This document shows, one piece after another, positions 1 through 7,870 of a DNA stretch of 64,000 nt. Each line of letters opens with the position of its first letter. Positions within the stretch are counted from its first letter, which is position 1. The position numbers were made by a program, and so were the translations under genes. Below the pieces are notes generated by a model that did not search any database, had not been told where the DNA came from, and was given only the letters and a program-made list of their open reading frames with translations. The DNA comes from Alphaproteobacteria bacterium (GTDB lineage Bacteria; Pseudomonadota; Gammaproteobacteria; Burkholderiales; Burkholderiaceae_C), in contig JASGCM010000003.1 of the NCBI GenBank assembly GCA_030054175.1, positions 1-64,000 on the forward strand, given 5' to 3'.

Positions 1-826
1 CCGTAGCCCCTGCGGTCAAGGCCCCAATCGGCACTCCGTTGCCCGCGCCAAAGAGGATGGACTCGTTGGTCTTCCAGCGAATCGAGTCAGCTACCTTTTC
101 GGGCAGGTAGCTCGTGAGAGCGTTGGCGTCATCCAGCAACTCGTCGGTCGTGGGCACCAGGGCCATGAGCTTTTTGAGCCGCAGGGTTGAGAGACCCAGT
201 ACAGGCTTGGTGGCGACGGCCGAGGCAGCCTCTCCCTGCCAGTAGGCACGAATGCCATTGGTCCCCCAGGGCGTGGTCTCGTCCTTGGGGAAGGCCATGC
301 TGTTACCACTGATCTCTACGTTGTCAGTCAGTGGCAGCAGGGAGTCCTCGCCCAGGGAAAGACGGAAGATCTGCTGCGAGAACTCCGGAGGCACCAGGAA
401 GCCACCGTCCTGACCAGACCCTTCGTTACCGTAGGTGCTGGGGGCTGCTGCGCCACGGCCGCCGCCAATCAGGAGTCGCTCATCGACTGACTTGCCGGGC
501 TTTTCTGCCTGGAAAACGGCCTGCATGAATTCACCCACGGTCTTGAAGCCGTGCTTGGGATCGGCTTCGCGGTTGTCGGTGACGGTGATGAAGTTGCCTG
601 CCGACGCATCGACCGTCATGGCTATTTGTGCCTCCTCGGCAATCAGGGCCGCCTCGCGGTCAATAGCCGCAGAAGCCGACTCGATTCGGGTCTTCAGCGC
701 ATCAAAGGCCGAAGTCTCCTCATCATTCATGTCGCGGCTCTCGGCCGCTGCGCGGTCGGTCAGCGCACGGGCTTCCTTGATGAGGCCAGCTTTGCGGGCC
801 TGCAGTTCGCGGAGTTGCTTACTCAT
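1..826 (-). CDS. HK97-family major capsid protein (3' end outside window)
   Basis: This forms the shell of the phage head. The first 100 or so residues are charged and rich in Ala, Glu and Lys, as in the scaffold-like delta domain that the head protease removes. After it come a Gly-rich linker, a segment reading SGQDGGFLVPPEFS, and the N-arm and E-loop region with WGTNGIRAYWQGEAA, a pattern typical of HK97-type capsids. The ATG at 824-826 is preceded by a GGAGA ribosome site. The gene follows portal and protease as in HK97-like phages. The C-terminal third lies outside the window. Confidence 0.9.
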   Translation of the reverse strand, partial: MSKQLRELQARKAGLIKEARALTDRAAAESRDMNDEETSAFDALKTRIESASAAIDREAALIAEEAQIAMTVDASAGNFITVTDNREADPKHGFKTVGEFMQAVFQAEKPGKSVDERLLIGGGRGAAAPSTYGNEGSGQDGGFLVPPEFSQQIFRLSLGEDSLLPLTDNVEISGNSMAFPKDETTPWGTNGIRAYWQGEAASAVATKPVLGLSTLRLKKLMALVPTTDELLDDANALTSYLPEKVADSIRWKTNESILFGAGNGVPIGALTAGAT

Positions 827-849
827 TTGAATTCTCCAGAAATGAAAAT

Positions 850-877
850 GCCGCCTGACACCTCGCGGTGTGGCGGC
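850..877 (-). other. Hairpin between protease and capsid genes
   Basis: GCCGCC at 850-855 and ACACC at 858-862 pair with GGTGT and GGCGGC at 867-877 around a TCGC loop, with a two-base bulge. The hairpin lies in the 131-bp gap before the capsid gene and has no T-run after it, so it is not a simple terminator. It could be an RNA-processing or stabilising structure for the highly expressed capsid message. That role is inference. Confidence 0.35.
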
Positions 878-957
878 TCGGATGGAATGAAAAGGGTAAC
901 GACCTTCGGGTCGTATTCGGACCTGGGACAACTCGATGGAGCAGCCCCGGGGTTGGG

Positions 958-1884
958 TTAAAGCAAGGCCAGGGCGTCCCTGGCTTGCCTCAGGCGCGTA
1001 GCTCCTGGCTTACTCAGTTGCCGAGCGTTGCGCCGCATCTTTTTGATGACGTCATCCAGGGTGGCAACGCCGTCGACCATGTTCTGAGCCAGTGCGGCAT
1101 CGGCACCAAGAACGCGCCCCTGGCCCATGCCTTCGCGGACCTGGGAGATCGGCACCCCGCGGCCACGGGCCACGGCCTTGGTGAAAGCAGCGTAGTAATC
1201 GTCAACTCTGGACTGCATGAAGGACTGGGCCTCTGCATCCAGAGGGCTGTAGGGGTTACCTTCAACCTTGAATCTGCCCGCTGAGATCAGGGTGGTTTTT
1301 ACGCCTGCCTCTTCGAGCGCCTTGCTGTAGTCCTGGTGGGCTTGCCAAACACCGATGGAGCCGACTTCTCCACCAGGAGTGACATAGAACTCGGACGCCG
1401 AGCAACCGATCCAGTAGGCGGCCGAGGCTGCCAGCGAGTTGGCGACGGCGATGATCGGCTTTTGGCTGCGGGCGGACTGGATTTCTTCGGCAAGTTCGGC
1501 CACCCCATAGACACTGCCACCCGGGCTGTCGATGTCGATCAGGATCTGGCCCACCGTATCGTCTGCAAGTAACTGGCGCAGCGCCGCAGAGAACTGCTGT
1601 GTGCTCGTGCTACCTGGGCCGGAAACATCGTCCACCATGTTCCCGCGCTGGGTGACCACCCCATAAAGAGGCAGCACCGCGATCCCGCCTGAGGACTGCA
1701 CCGCCGCAGCCTGACGGCGCGATTCACGGATTACGCGGTCGGCCTGGATGCGGATCATGTTCTCGGACTCGGCAGGAATACCCGCAGACCAGCGCATGAC
1801 CACTGCCGCCAGGGCATTGAGTCGTTCGGGCATCAAGGCCCAGGGAGTCGCCAGAAACTCGGCGACCAGCAATTGGTGATTCAT
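958..1884 (-). CDS. Phage head maturation protease, S49 (SppA/ClpP-like) family
   Basis: A 308-residue serine peptidase that would cut the capsid delta domain during head maturation. The pattern IDIDSPGGSVYG is the S49 signature. The likely catalytic Ser lies in NSLAASAAYW and the likely general-base Lys in GRFKVEGNPYSPL, giving the Ser-Lys dyad of SppA and SohB. The start at 1884 was chosen because the ATG overlaps the portal stop by four bases (ATGA), which implies translational coupling. Position between portal and capsid agrees with the role. S49 proteases replace the U35 type in many phages of proteobacteria. Confidence 0.9.
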   Translation of the reverse strand: MNHQLLVAEFLATPWALMPERLNALAAVVMRWSAGIPAESENMIRIQADRVIRESRRQAAAVQSSGGIAVLPLYGVVTQRGNMVDDVSGPGSTSTQQFSAALRQLLADDTVGQILIDIDSPGGSVYGVAELAEEIQSARSQKPIIAVANSLAASAAYWIGCSASEFYVTPGGEVGSIGVWQAHQDYSKALEEAGVKTTLISAGRFKVEGNPYSPLDAEAQSFMQSRVDDYYAAFTKAVARGRGVPISQVREGMGQGRVLGADAALAQNMVDGVATLDDVIKKMRRNARQLSKPGATRLRQARDALALL

Positions 1885-3362
1885 GATTTTGTTCCAAGTT
1901 GGATCAATGATTGACGAAGGTCCGGCTCTGTCACAGTCAGACCGTCTTGTTCTTGCGCCCATTGCTCGACAACTGACACCGGTACGGCCAAAGCATCTGC
2001 AATGAGGCAGATCTCTTTTTCTTCAATCGAGCCGGAGCGGCTGATGCGCCTCGCCCAACGGTCAGCCGCGCTTGCCAGCACGGCATTTAGCCTTGCTCGG
2101 GCTTGCTCCTCGACCGGAGCCTGTGGCTCGCTTTCGTTGTCGGTCCCGACATCGTTTGGCTCGGCCTCTTCGGCGTCACCTTCCTCCACCATGTTGAGCG
2201 GCCGCAGGGGCTCATCCAGGCCTTCCAGCGGGTTGAGGTTTTCCGCCACACGCGCTTCGTTGCGGGTGAGCCAGCCGTTTTGAATGCCACTTTGGTAGTA
2301 GGCGGAGCGGCTGGCTGCGTCGCCACGCATCAGGTTCGCAAAGTCGAACTCAACCTCCAGATCGTCGCCATCGAGCAATAGCTGAGAGCCGATCGAGGCT
2401 TCCCAGCGCTCGGCCCAAGGCGTCATCGTGTGCATCACGAACTCGAGAGATTGCTGCTCAATGTTCGAGAACGTGGCGCGGTCCAAGTCCGCAATCATGT
2501 GTGGCGGCACCCGGAAGATCCGGGCGATGTCCGTGATCTGAAACTTGCGAAGCTCAAGGAACTGCGCGTCCTTGTTGGTCACGCCCACTTCGTGGAACTT
2601 CATGCCGTTTTCCAGGACCAGCACCTTGCCGCGGTTGGCGCCAGACTGCGCCGCCTGGTAGGACTCGCGAAAGACTTTCTTGGCCTCGGCATCCTTAAAC
2701 GACCCAGGAAACTCGATCCACCCGCCGGTAGGCTTGGCGTCGTTGGCAAAAAAGCGTGATCCATAGTCCTGCGCAGCCAGCGCCATTCCCAGGCTCTCGC
2801 GCGCCAACTCTATGGGGCTCATGCCCATCAGACCATCAGAAGACAAACCTCGTAGATGCCAGACGTCCCCACGGGGTAAGACTGTCTCGTCGCCAAATCG
2901 GTCTGTCACCCGGTAGCGAAACTCTCCTGATCTCAGCAGTTCCATCCGCACCCGGTCGGGGTGGATGGGTACCAACTCCGCGATCTCACCTCGTGGGTTG
3001 GTGATGATTTGGCAGTACGCATTACCGCGCAGGGCTACATGGCCTTGCAGCATCTCTCGCCACTCGAAAGGGTTCTGGTAGCGGTTGGGCCGGCGACAAA
3101 GTAAGGTGTGCAACCAGTGGTCGGTGACCCGATCCTTTCCGCCATCGGCCCGCTTTCGATAGAGCACGATGGGAAGGGACGCCATAGTCTCAGACAGGAT
3201 CCGAACGCAGGCATAGACCGCAGAGAGCCGAAGAGAGGCATCCGGGGTGACGCGCACACCGCTAGATGTGCGGGCTGATACGGGCTCAAACCAGAAGTCT
3301 CCCCAGGAGGAACGGTCATCGCTGGATGCCCTGAATCGATCAAAGAAGCTAAGTAGTCCCAT
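1881..3362 (-). CDS. Phage portal protein, HK97 family
   Basis: A 493-residue protein that forms the dodecameric portal through which DNA enters and leaves the head. The region SAVYACVRILSETMASLPI, the following RPNRYQNPFEW and the later stretch FRVPPHMIADLDRATFSNIEQQ are the usual landmarks of this family, and the length is typical. It lies four bases downstream of the large terminase gene and overlaps the protease start, so the three genes form one transcription unit. The acidic C-terminal part is less conserved. Confidence 0.93.
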   Translation of the reverse strand: MGLLSFFDRFRASSDDRSSWGDFWFEPVSARTSSGVRVTPDASLRLSAVYACVRILSETMASLPIVLYRKRADGGKDRVTDHWLHTLLCRRPNRYQNPFEWREMLQGHVALRGNAYCQIITNPRGEIAELVPIHPDRVRMELLRSGEFRYRVTDRFGDETVLPRGDVWHLRGLSSDGLMGMSPIELARESLGMALAAQDYGSRFFANDAKPTGGWIEFPGSFKDAEAKKVFRESYQAAQSGANRGKVLVLENGMKFHEVGVTNKDAQFLELRKFQITDIARIFRVPPHMIADLDRATFSNIEQQSLEFVMHTMTPWAERWEASIGSQLLLDGDDLEVEFDFANLMRGDAASRSAYYQSGIQNGWLTRNEARVAENLNPLEGLDEPLRPLNMVEEGDAEEAEPNDVGTDNESEPQAPVEEQARARLNAVLASAADRWARRISRSGSIEEKEICLIADALAVPVSVVEQWAQEQDGLTVTEPDLRQSLIQLGTKS

Positions 3363-3366
3363 CAGT

Positions 3367-5151
3367 TCAGAGCAGCATCAATTCATAGTCGGATCCCAGC
3401 ACCACGTTCTCACCGGGCTTGATCGCCCGGGAGATCGCCATGATCAGTGCCACGATGCCGTCGATCTTGTTCTCTGCTCGCTCCTTGCGTGGGTAAATGT
3501 TGTCTTTGACGTCCAGGTGCGCCACCACGTTACTGGCCATCCAGGTAAGTACCGGGTCGCCGTCATGGGTGAGCTTTTTCTGAAGCACCAGAGCTTCGAG
3601 CGTCTTCATCGGCTCGCTGAAATTCAGCACCGTAGGACGCACTTCGATCATTGGCAGCCCCTCGGACAGCATCCGGGTTGACAGTTGGGTCGCCTGAAAG
3701 GGATCGAAGGCCACCGCCTGCACCTCAAATCGTGAGGCCATCTCCAGGAGGTCTGCCTCGATCCAGCCGAAATCGATCACATTGCCTGGCGTCACGGTCA
3801 GGCGACCGGTGCGCATCCAGCCTTCGTACTGACTGTTCCCTGCGGCGCTGACCGTGTCCTCAGGCAGGTAGTACTTGCCAAAGACGGCGTAAGCGTCTGC
3901 GATCTCCGGGTGCGGGAAGACCAGTACCAATGCGGCGATGTCTGTCTTGCTGGCCAGATCCAGTCCGATCCAGCAGAGCTGTCCAATGAAGACCTCGATG
4001 TCGAGTGTTGAGTCGGCACAAGCATCCCAAGCCCGCATGTCCATCCAGGCGGTGTCTGCATTGACCCACTCGTTCAAGTGCTTGGTCTTGAAGTTATTGA
4101 CCGCACTGGGCAGCTGCATTGCCTTAGCCTGTAATGGCAGCAGCACTTCCGGCTTTACCGAAATGCCCCAATTAGGGTTCGCCTTGATCAGCGCACTCTC
4201 GGCGGTCCAGTCATCGCCGTCGTCCAAGCCATAGATGATCCCGAACTGGGAGTCATCCTCGAACACGCCGTCCAGCAATTTTGTTACGAAGGTTCGGACC
4301 TCGTAGCAAATGCCAGCGCGGTTGCTGCCTGCCGTGGTGATTACCCAAAGCAGCGAGTTGTCACGCTTGCCAGTCCCGGTCTCGACCACGTCGTACACGG
4401 TGCGCGTCTTGTGCGCATGCAACTCGTCTACGCAACCGAAGTGGATGTTTAAGCCGTCGAGGGTCGAACCCTCGGCCGAGAGCGCCTCAAACTTTGAGCC
4501 CGATGCGAGCACATGCATGTTGTGCGCACCCACCTCAACCGAGAAGCGACGCCGAAATCCTGGGCTGCGCCTGGCCATAGTTTGCGCGTCGCCAAAGACT
4601 ATCCTCGCCTGATCGCGGGTCGTCGCCAGGGAATACACCTCGGCACCTCCCTCACGGTCGGCAGCCAACATGTACAGAGCCACCGCCGACGACAAGGTCG
4701 ACTTGGCGTTACCCCGCGGCACCTCAATGTAAGAGCGCCGAAACCGGCGTGTGCCATTAGGTTTGACCCATCCGAAGACCGTCGTCAGGATGAAGGCCTG
4801 CCAAGGCTCCAACTGGATCAGTTCGCCAGCCAGCGGCCCCTTCACATGGGGTAGCCGCTCAATTAAAGCGCACAGGTTGTCGGCTGGCTGGAAGCTCCTG
4901 CCGTCCTTGTCCGAGAGCTTGGGGTTAAACAGGTAGGGGCTCGCCTTGCCTTTGAACTTGGCGAGGTCATCCAGTTGTCTTTGGCAGGCTCGCTTCACCC
5001 ATCGGCAGGCAAGGATTTCTCCCGCCACAACTTGCTCGGCGTAACGATTCGCCAACTCTGAATATGAACCTTTTTCGGACAATTGATAACCCGCGGAGTA
5101 AACGACTTCTTGCCGACTGATTGGGACGGGCTCATAAAGCTGCACTACCAT
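3367..5151 (-). CDS. Terminase large subunit
   Basis: A 594-residue DNA packaging motor. The ATPase half has a Walker A in EVPRGNAKST (about residue 146) and an acidic Walker B followed by a His-rich coupling motif in CVDELHAHKT. The nuclease half has WIGLDLASKTDIAAL, whose Asp is the expected first metal ligand of the RNase H fold. Length and order fit HK97-type large terminases. Its ATG (5149-5151) lies 29 bp from the divergent start of the cargo gene at 5181, so the small subunit gene is separated from it by that insertion. Confidence 0.95.
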   Translation of the reverse strand: MVVQLYEPVPISRQEVVYSAGYQLSEKGSYSELANRYAEQVVAGEILACRWVKRACQRQLDDLAKFKGKASPYLFNPKLSDKDGRSFQPADNLCALIERLPHVKGPLAGELIQLEPWQAFILTTVFGWVKPNGTRRFRRSYIEVPRGNAKSTLSSAVALYMLAADREGGAEVYSLATTRDQARIVFGDAQTMARRSPGFRRRFSVEVGAHNMHVLASGSKFEALSAEGSTLDGLNIHFGCVDELHAHKTRTVYDVVETGTGKRDNSLLWVITTAGSNRAGICYEVRTFVTKLLDGVFEDDSQFGIIYGLDDGDDWTAESALIKANPNWGISVKPEVLLPLQAKAMQLPSAVNNFKTKHLNEWVNADTAWMDMRAWDACADSTLDIEVFIGQLCWIGLDLASKTDIAALVLVFPHPEIADAYAVFGKYYLPEDTVSAAGNSQYEGWMRTGRLTVTPGNVIDFGWIEADLLEMASRFEVQAVAFDPFQATQLSTRMLSEGLPMIEVRPTVLNFSEPMKTLEALVLQKKLTHDGDPVLTWMASNVVAHLDVKDNIYPRKERAENKIDGIVALIMAISRAIKPGENVVLGSDYELMLL

Positions 5152-5180
5152 TTAGTAGTACCGAGCAACTGGGAGACAAC

Positions 5181-5927
5181 ATGGACAAAGGCTTTTCATC
5201 CGACACCGTCGATCTGGCCGAGGCATGCAAGGTGCTTGCAAAAAGTCGCTCGGTTCAGGCCCATCTGAAAGAAGAGGTTGGCAGCGCGCATTACCGCGAA
5301 GCACTTCAAATGATGAAGTCTGGAAATCTCAATGGCGACCTCGGCGCATCAGTCCATGATCTGCTTGCAAACATGATCGACAGTGATGCGGACACGGTAT
5401 GGTCCGGATTCATTTATCAAGACCACGAGAAATGGACTGTCCGTGTCAATGAGTGCCACGGCGTCTTTTGGGTCTGGGCAGTCGAATCTGATCCTGTCGG
5501 CTACTTTCTAGACAAGGCTTCAGCGATTTCTTTCGCCCGCACGAACTGGGACAACGTCTACGAAGACGGCGAAGAACCAGACGATGAGGACGGCGAGGTC
5601 CATTGCCCCTACTGCGATACGACGGAAAGCTGCGACCATCTCCTACTGGTAGTGGATAAAACTTTCCGTCACGCTGAGGGAGGGTTGCTTTACGAGGCCT
5701 TCAATACCAGTTGGGCGGAAATCATTGAAGATGCTGATGATCCAGATTTTGATGAATCAGACCCTTTCTATGAGCTCCTTCAAAGGGTTGAATCTCTGGC
5801 TGACGCTAAAAAGCAATCATCGCAAGACAGTGCGCCAGGCATGTCGTCTGCATATGATCTTTACTTCTGTAGTTCAAAAAAGAGGGGGCAAGTTGCTCTC
5901 AAAAAATTTATTTCAGGTGAAATTTAG
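5181..5927 (+). CDS. Unknown cargo (moron-type) protein with possible zinc site
   Basis: A 248-residue acidic protein on the strand opposite to the flanking terminase genes. I do not recognise the family. A CPYC-x7-CDH pattern near residue 140 could bind zinc; the region before it is very acidic (DGEEPDDEDGE), and a second acidic stretch (DADDPDFDESDP) follows. The ATG at 5181 has GGGAGA upstream. The stop overlaps the end of the small terminase gene by four bases. The gene is more AT-rich towards its 3' end than its neighbours. An independently expressed gene between terL and terS is the usual pattern for phage morons, which often alter host behaviour or defence. Confidence 0.7.
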   Translation: MDKGFSSDTVDLAEACKVLAKSRSVQAHLKEEVGSAHYREALQMMKSGNLNGDLGASVHDLLANMIDSDADTVWSGFIYQDHEKWTVRVNECHGVFWVWAVESDPVGYFLDKASAISFARTNWDNVYEDGEEPDDEDGEVHCPYCDTTESCDHLLLVVDKTFRHAEGGLLYEAFNTSWAEIIEDADDPDFDESDPFYELLQRVESLADAKKQSSQDSAPGMSSAYDLYFCSSKKRGQVALKKFISGEI

Positions 5928-6385
5928 CCTGCAATATCTGCCCAAGGATCGAAAGCATCCTCGGCAGACTCAATTGGCAAGGCGACCCTTGAGCGCGAGG
6001 CCGGGGTGAAGCCCATCTCTGTAGCTGCCTTGGTCATGATCTGAGCCTGCTTGTTGGCAATGGCCAGATAAGGTGACTGCATCGGAACGCCGGTGTTGGG
6101 TGCTTTGACCAGCAAGCCGGTCTTGGCAATGCCTGTCTGAGCCTTGCGATATAGGTCTGCAGCACAGGCCCAGATCTCCAGCACCGACATGTCCAACCGC
6201 TTGAGCAGATGGGGCGGCGCGCATTCCAGCGCGTAGCGCCAGGCGGCCTTGGCCCCCTCGGGCATGTAATCCGGCGGATCGACCAGGTCCCCTTGCGGTT
6301 TGGGTTCCCGCAGGTTCGTGCGGCACTTCTGGAGCGTTCCTTTGATCTGCTTGACCTTGGTCGGCAGCGGCTTACGGCCGGCCAT
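5924..6385 (-). CDS. Terminase small subunit, P27 family
   Basis: A 153-residue DNA-recognition subunit of the terminase. It begins MAGRKPLPTKVK, a common start for P27-family small terminases, followed by a basic region, PPDYMPEGAKAAW and a helical domain containing AIANKQAQIMTKAATEMGFTPASRSRV, the usual C-terminal signature in this family (given here only as a landmark). The start at 6385 was preferred over an upstream in-frame ATG at 6397 because homologues start with MAGRKP. It lies between the cargo gene and the candidate cos region plus HNH gene. Confidence 0.88.
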   Translation of the reverse strand: MAGRKPLPTKVKQIKGTLQKCRTNLREPKPQGDLVDPPDYMPEGAKAAWRYALECAPPHLLKRLDMSVLEIWACAADLYRKAQTGIAKTGLLVKAPNTGVPMQSPYLAIANKQAQIMTKAATEMGFTPASRSRVALPIESAEDAFDPWADIAG

Positions 6386-6399
6386 GTATGTCCTCATCC

Positions 6400-6500
6400 G
6401 GGGGGATCCCCCCCTGTTTCAATTTGCACGCGGAAAAATTTGGGCAGGCGCGCGCATCTTTGGCCGCCGTCTGTAGAGATTCAGACCCCCCCGGGGGTGG
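6400..6500. other. Candidate cos (packaging) region
   Basis: The 115-bp gap between terS and the HNH gene holds two unusual GC palindromes: GGGGGGATCCCCCC at 6400-6413 and CCCCCGGGGG at 6488-6497. In HK97-like phages the cos site lies beside the HNH and terS genes, and HNH takes part in cos cleavage. The exact nicking positions cannot be read from the sequence, so this is a position-based inference. Confidence 0.4.
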
Positions 6501-6866
6501 TCAGCCTCGCCTTGCGGTCTCTCGTGCCGTCTTTCGGTTGTGACATGAGACGCACAGGCCTTGCAGATTGACCCAGTCAAAGCGCTCACCGCCGTCCTTG
6601 AGCGGCCTGATGTGGTCAGCAACCTTGGCTGCCACCACCAGACCCGCCCCCTTGCACGCCACACACAACGGGTGTTCGCGCAGGAAGGCCGCACGCACCT
6701 CACGCCAGCGCACCGACTGGTAGAAGCCCACCTCGGCATCAAAGCCACGCCTGGCACGCCCGTAGTCCCGGTGCACCTGGGTACGGTGTTGATCGCAATA
6801 GCCCGGCTTGTCCAGCACCAACGCACAGGCGGGATGTCGGCATGGTGTCGGAGCACTGCGGGGCAT
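6501..6866 (-). CDS. HNH endonuclease, phage packaging type
   Basis: A 121-residue HNH nuclease. Zinc-type cysteine pairs occur in CVAC and CVSC, the first His in ADHIRP, and the N and final H in NLQGLCVSCHNRK, giving a full HNH motif in the C-terminal half. The N-terminal half has an extra Cys/His cluster (CRHPAC, CDQH). Such proteins next to the terminase genes support specific cleavage at cos by the terminase in HK97-type phages. Start at 6866 gives the usual length. Confidence 0.9.
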   Translation of the reverse strand: MPRSAPTPCRHPACALVLDKPGYCDQHRTQVHRDYGRARRGFDAEVGFYQSVRWREVRAAFLREHPLCVACKGAGLVVAAKVADHIRPLKDGGERFDWVNLQGLCVSCHNRKTARETARRG

Positions 6867-6919
6867 AGCGGCTTATTCCCCACTCATTCAAAAAACTAAT
6901 CGGATTTGATGCGGGTATT

Positions 6920-6950
6920 GCTTGGCTTCACTGGGGTTCAGAGCGTTCAT
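6920..6950 (+). promoter_or_regulatory. Copy 1 of the 31-bp shared upstream motif
   Basis: Reads GCTTGGCTTC, ten variable bases, AGAGCGTTCAT. It ends 34 bp before the ATG at 6985. TTGGCT and GTTCAT are 17 bp apart, the right spacing for -35 and -10 boxes. Five further copies exist at 22067, 36601, 36901, 37593 and 43281, each before a gene. Confidence 0.6.
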
Positions 6951-6984
6951 AGGAACGTCATCAACAACCCAAGGAGCTTTGCAA

Positions 6985-7191
6985 ATGACCTACACCACAC
7001 AGTTCACCGTCGACGAGGTCGGGTTCATCCAGATCGCGCTCACCAAGGTGCTGGCAGCCGCCGCACGCGGTGAACTTGACCTCAACCTGCTGGCCCGCGA
7101 AGAGATGGCCTCACGCGGCCTTGACACCCAAGGCGAGTGGGTCGGCTTTGACCGCGCCCGACAGATCCACCAAGTGCGGGGAGCCAAGTGA
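6985..7191 (+). CDS. Small unknown protein in plus-strand cargo cassette
   Basis: A 68-residue protein of unknown function with a predicted helical core (IALTKVLAAAARGELDLNLLAREEMASRGLD). The ATG has AAGGAGC seven to eight bases upstream and the gene starts 34 bp after the shared 31-bp motif. Its TGA overlaps the next start codon (TGATG), so it is coupled to the DUF6900-like gene. No signal peptide or membrane segment is visible. It is the first gene of a three-gene plus-strand cassette in a minus-strand phage region. Confidence 0.65.
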   Translation: MTYTTQFTVDEVGFIQIALTKVLAAAARGELDLNLLAREEMASRGLDTQGEWVGFDRARQIHQVRGAK

Positions 7192-7379
7192 TGAACGCTA
7201 AGCAACTGGAGCGTCTGCTCAACCAAATCGCCGCAGAGCATCTGCACATCGACACGCTGGCAACACGCAGCAGGGACCACCTGGACTTTCATGAAGTCAG
7301 CGTCTGGGGCCTCAAAGAAGCCCTGCAAGCCGCCTTCACGGCTGGCCAGCAATCCAAACAAACAACCCAATCAAACTGA
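7191..7379 (+). CDS. DUF6900-like small protein
   Basis: A 62-residue protein with the core LDFHEVSVWGLKEALQAAF, which matches the pattern of DUF6900 (function unknown). A close relative lies at 36665-36874 in element B with the equivalent LDFHDVAVW core. In both places the next gene downstream is a DUF3489 protein. The start overlaps the stop of the gene before it. The family is usual on plasmids and phages of proteobacteria, but no activity is known to me. Confidence 0.75.
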   Translation: MNAKQLERLLNQIAAEHLHIDTLATRSRDHLDFHEVSVWGLKEALQAAFTAGQQSKQTTQSN

Positions 7380-7393
7380 TACCGGAGATCAAC

Positions 7394-7870
7394 ATGAAAC
7401 TCACACCCAGCCAAACCTTGCTTCTCAACGCCGCTGCCATCCATCCTCAGCATGTGCTGACCGACTTCCCGCCCAACCTCAAAGGTGGCGCGTTGATCAA
7501 GGTGCTGACCAGCCTTGGTAATGAAGGTCTAATCCGGCCCCACAGCAAAGGCGCTTCGGGCTCGACCCGCTTTGCCATCACCGTCGCAGGGTTGCAGGCG
7601 ATCGGCATTAAGCCACCCGCCAAATCTAAACGCGAAGGTAGCAAGCAGTCGGTGCTCATCGATCTGATGAAACGCCCGGAAGGTGCAACCCTTCCGCAAA
7701 TGGTGGAGGCCACAGGCTGGCAGGCGCACACCGTGCGCGGCTGCATGGCCGGGGCCTTGAAAAAGAAACTGGGACTGACCATCGACTCCGTCAAGGAGAG
7801 CGGTGGTGAGCGGGTCTACAGGGTCTCACCCTCCAGCTCGCTCCCCACAGCATCATCTAAAACCGACTGA
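7394..7870 (+). CDS. DUF3489 protein
   Basis: A 158-residue protein with a winged-helix-like N-terminal half and the DUF3489 core near the C-terminus (SVLIDLMKRPEGATLPQM, then TGWQAHTVRGCMAGALKKK). The Trp-Gln-Ala-His-Thr-Val-Arg-Gly string is the family hallmark. Function is unknown; the fold suggests nucleic acid binding. Its last 55 bp overlap in antisense with the end of the methyltransferase gene. A paralogue stands at 36962-37531 in element B, again after a DUF6900 gene. Confidence 0.85.
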   Translation: MKLTPSQTLLLNAAAIHPQHVLTDFPPNLKGGALIKVLTSLGNEGLIRPHSKGASGSTRFAITVAGLQAIGIKPPAKSKREGSKQSVLIDLMKRPEGATLPQMVEATGWQAHTVRGCMAGALKKKLGLTIDSVKESGGERVYRVSPSSSLPTASSKTD

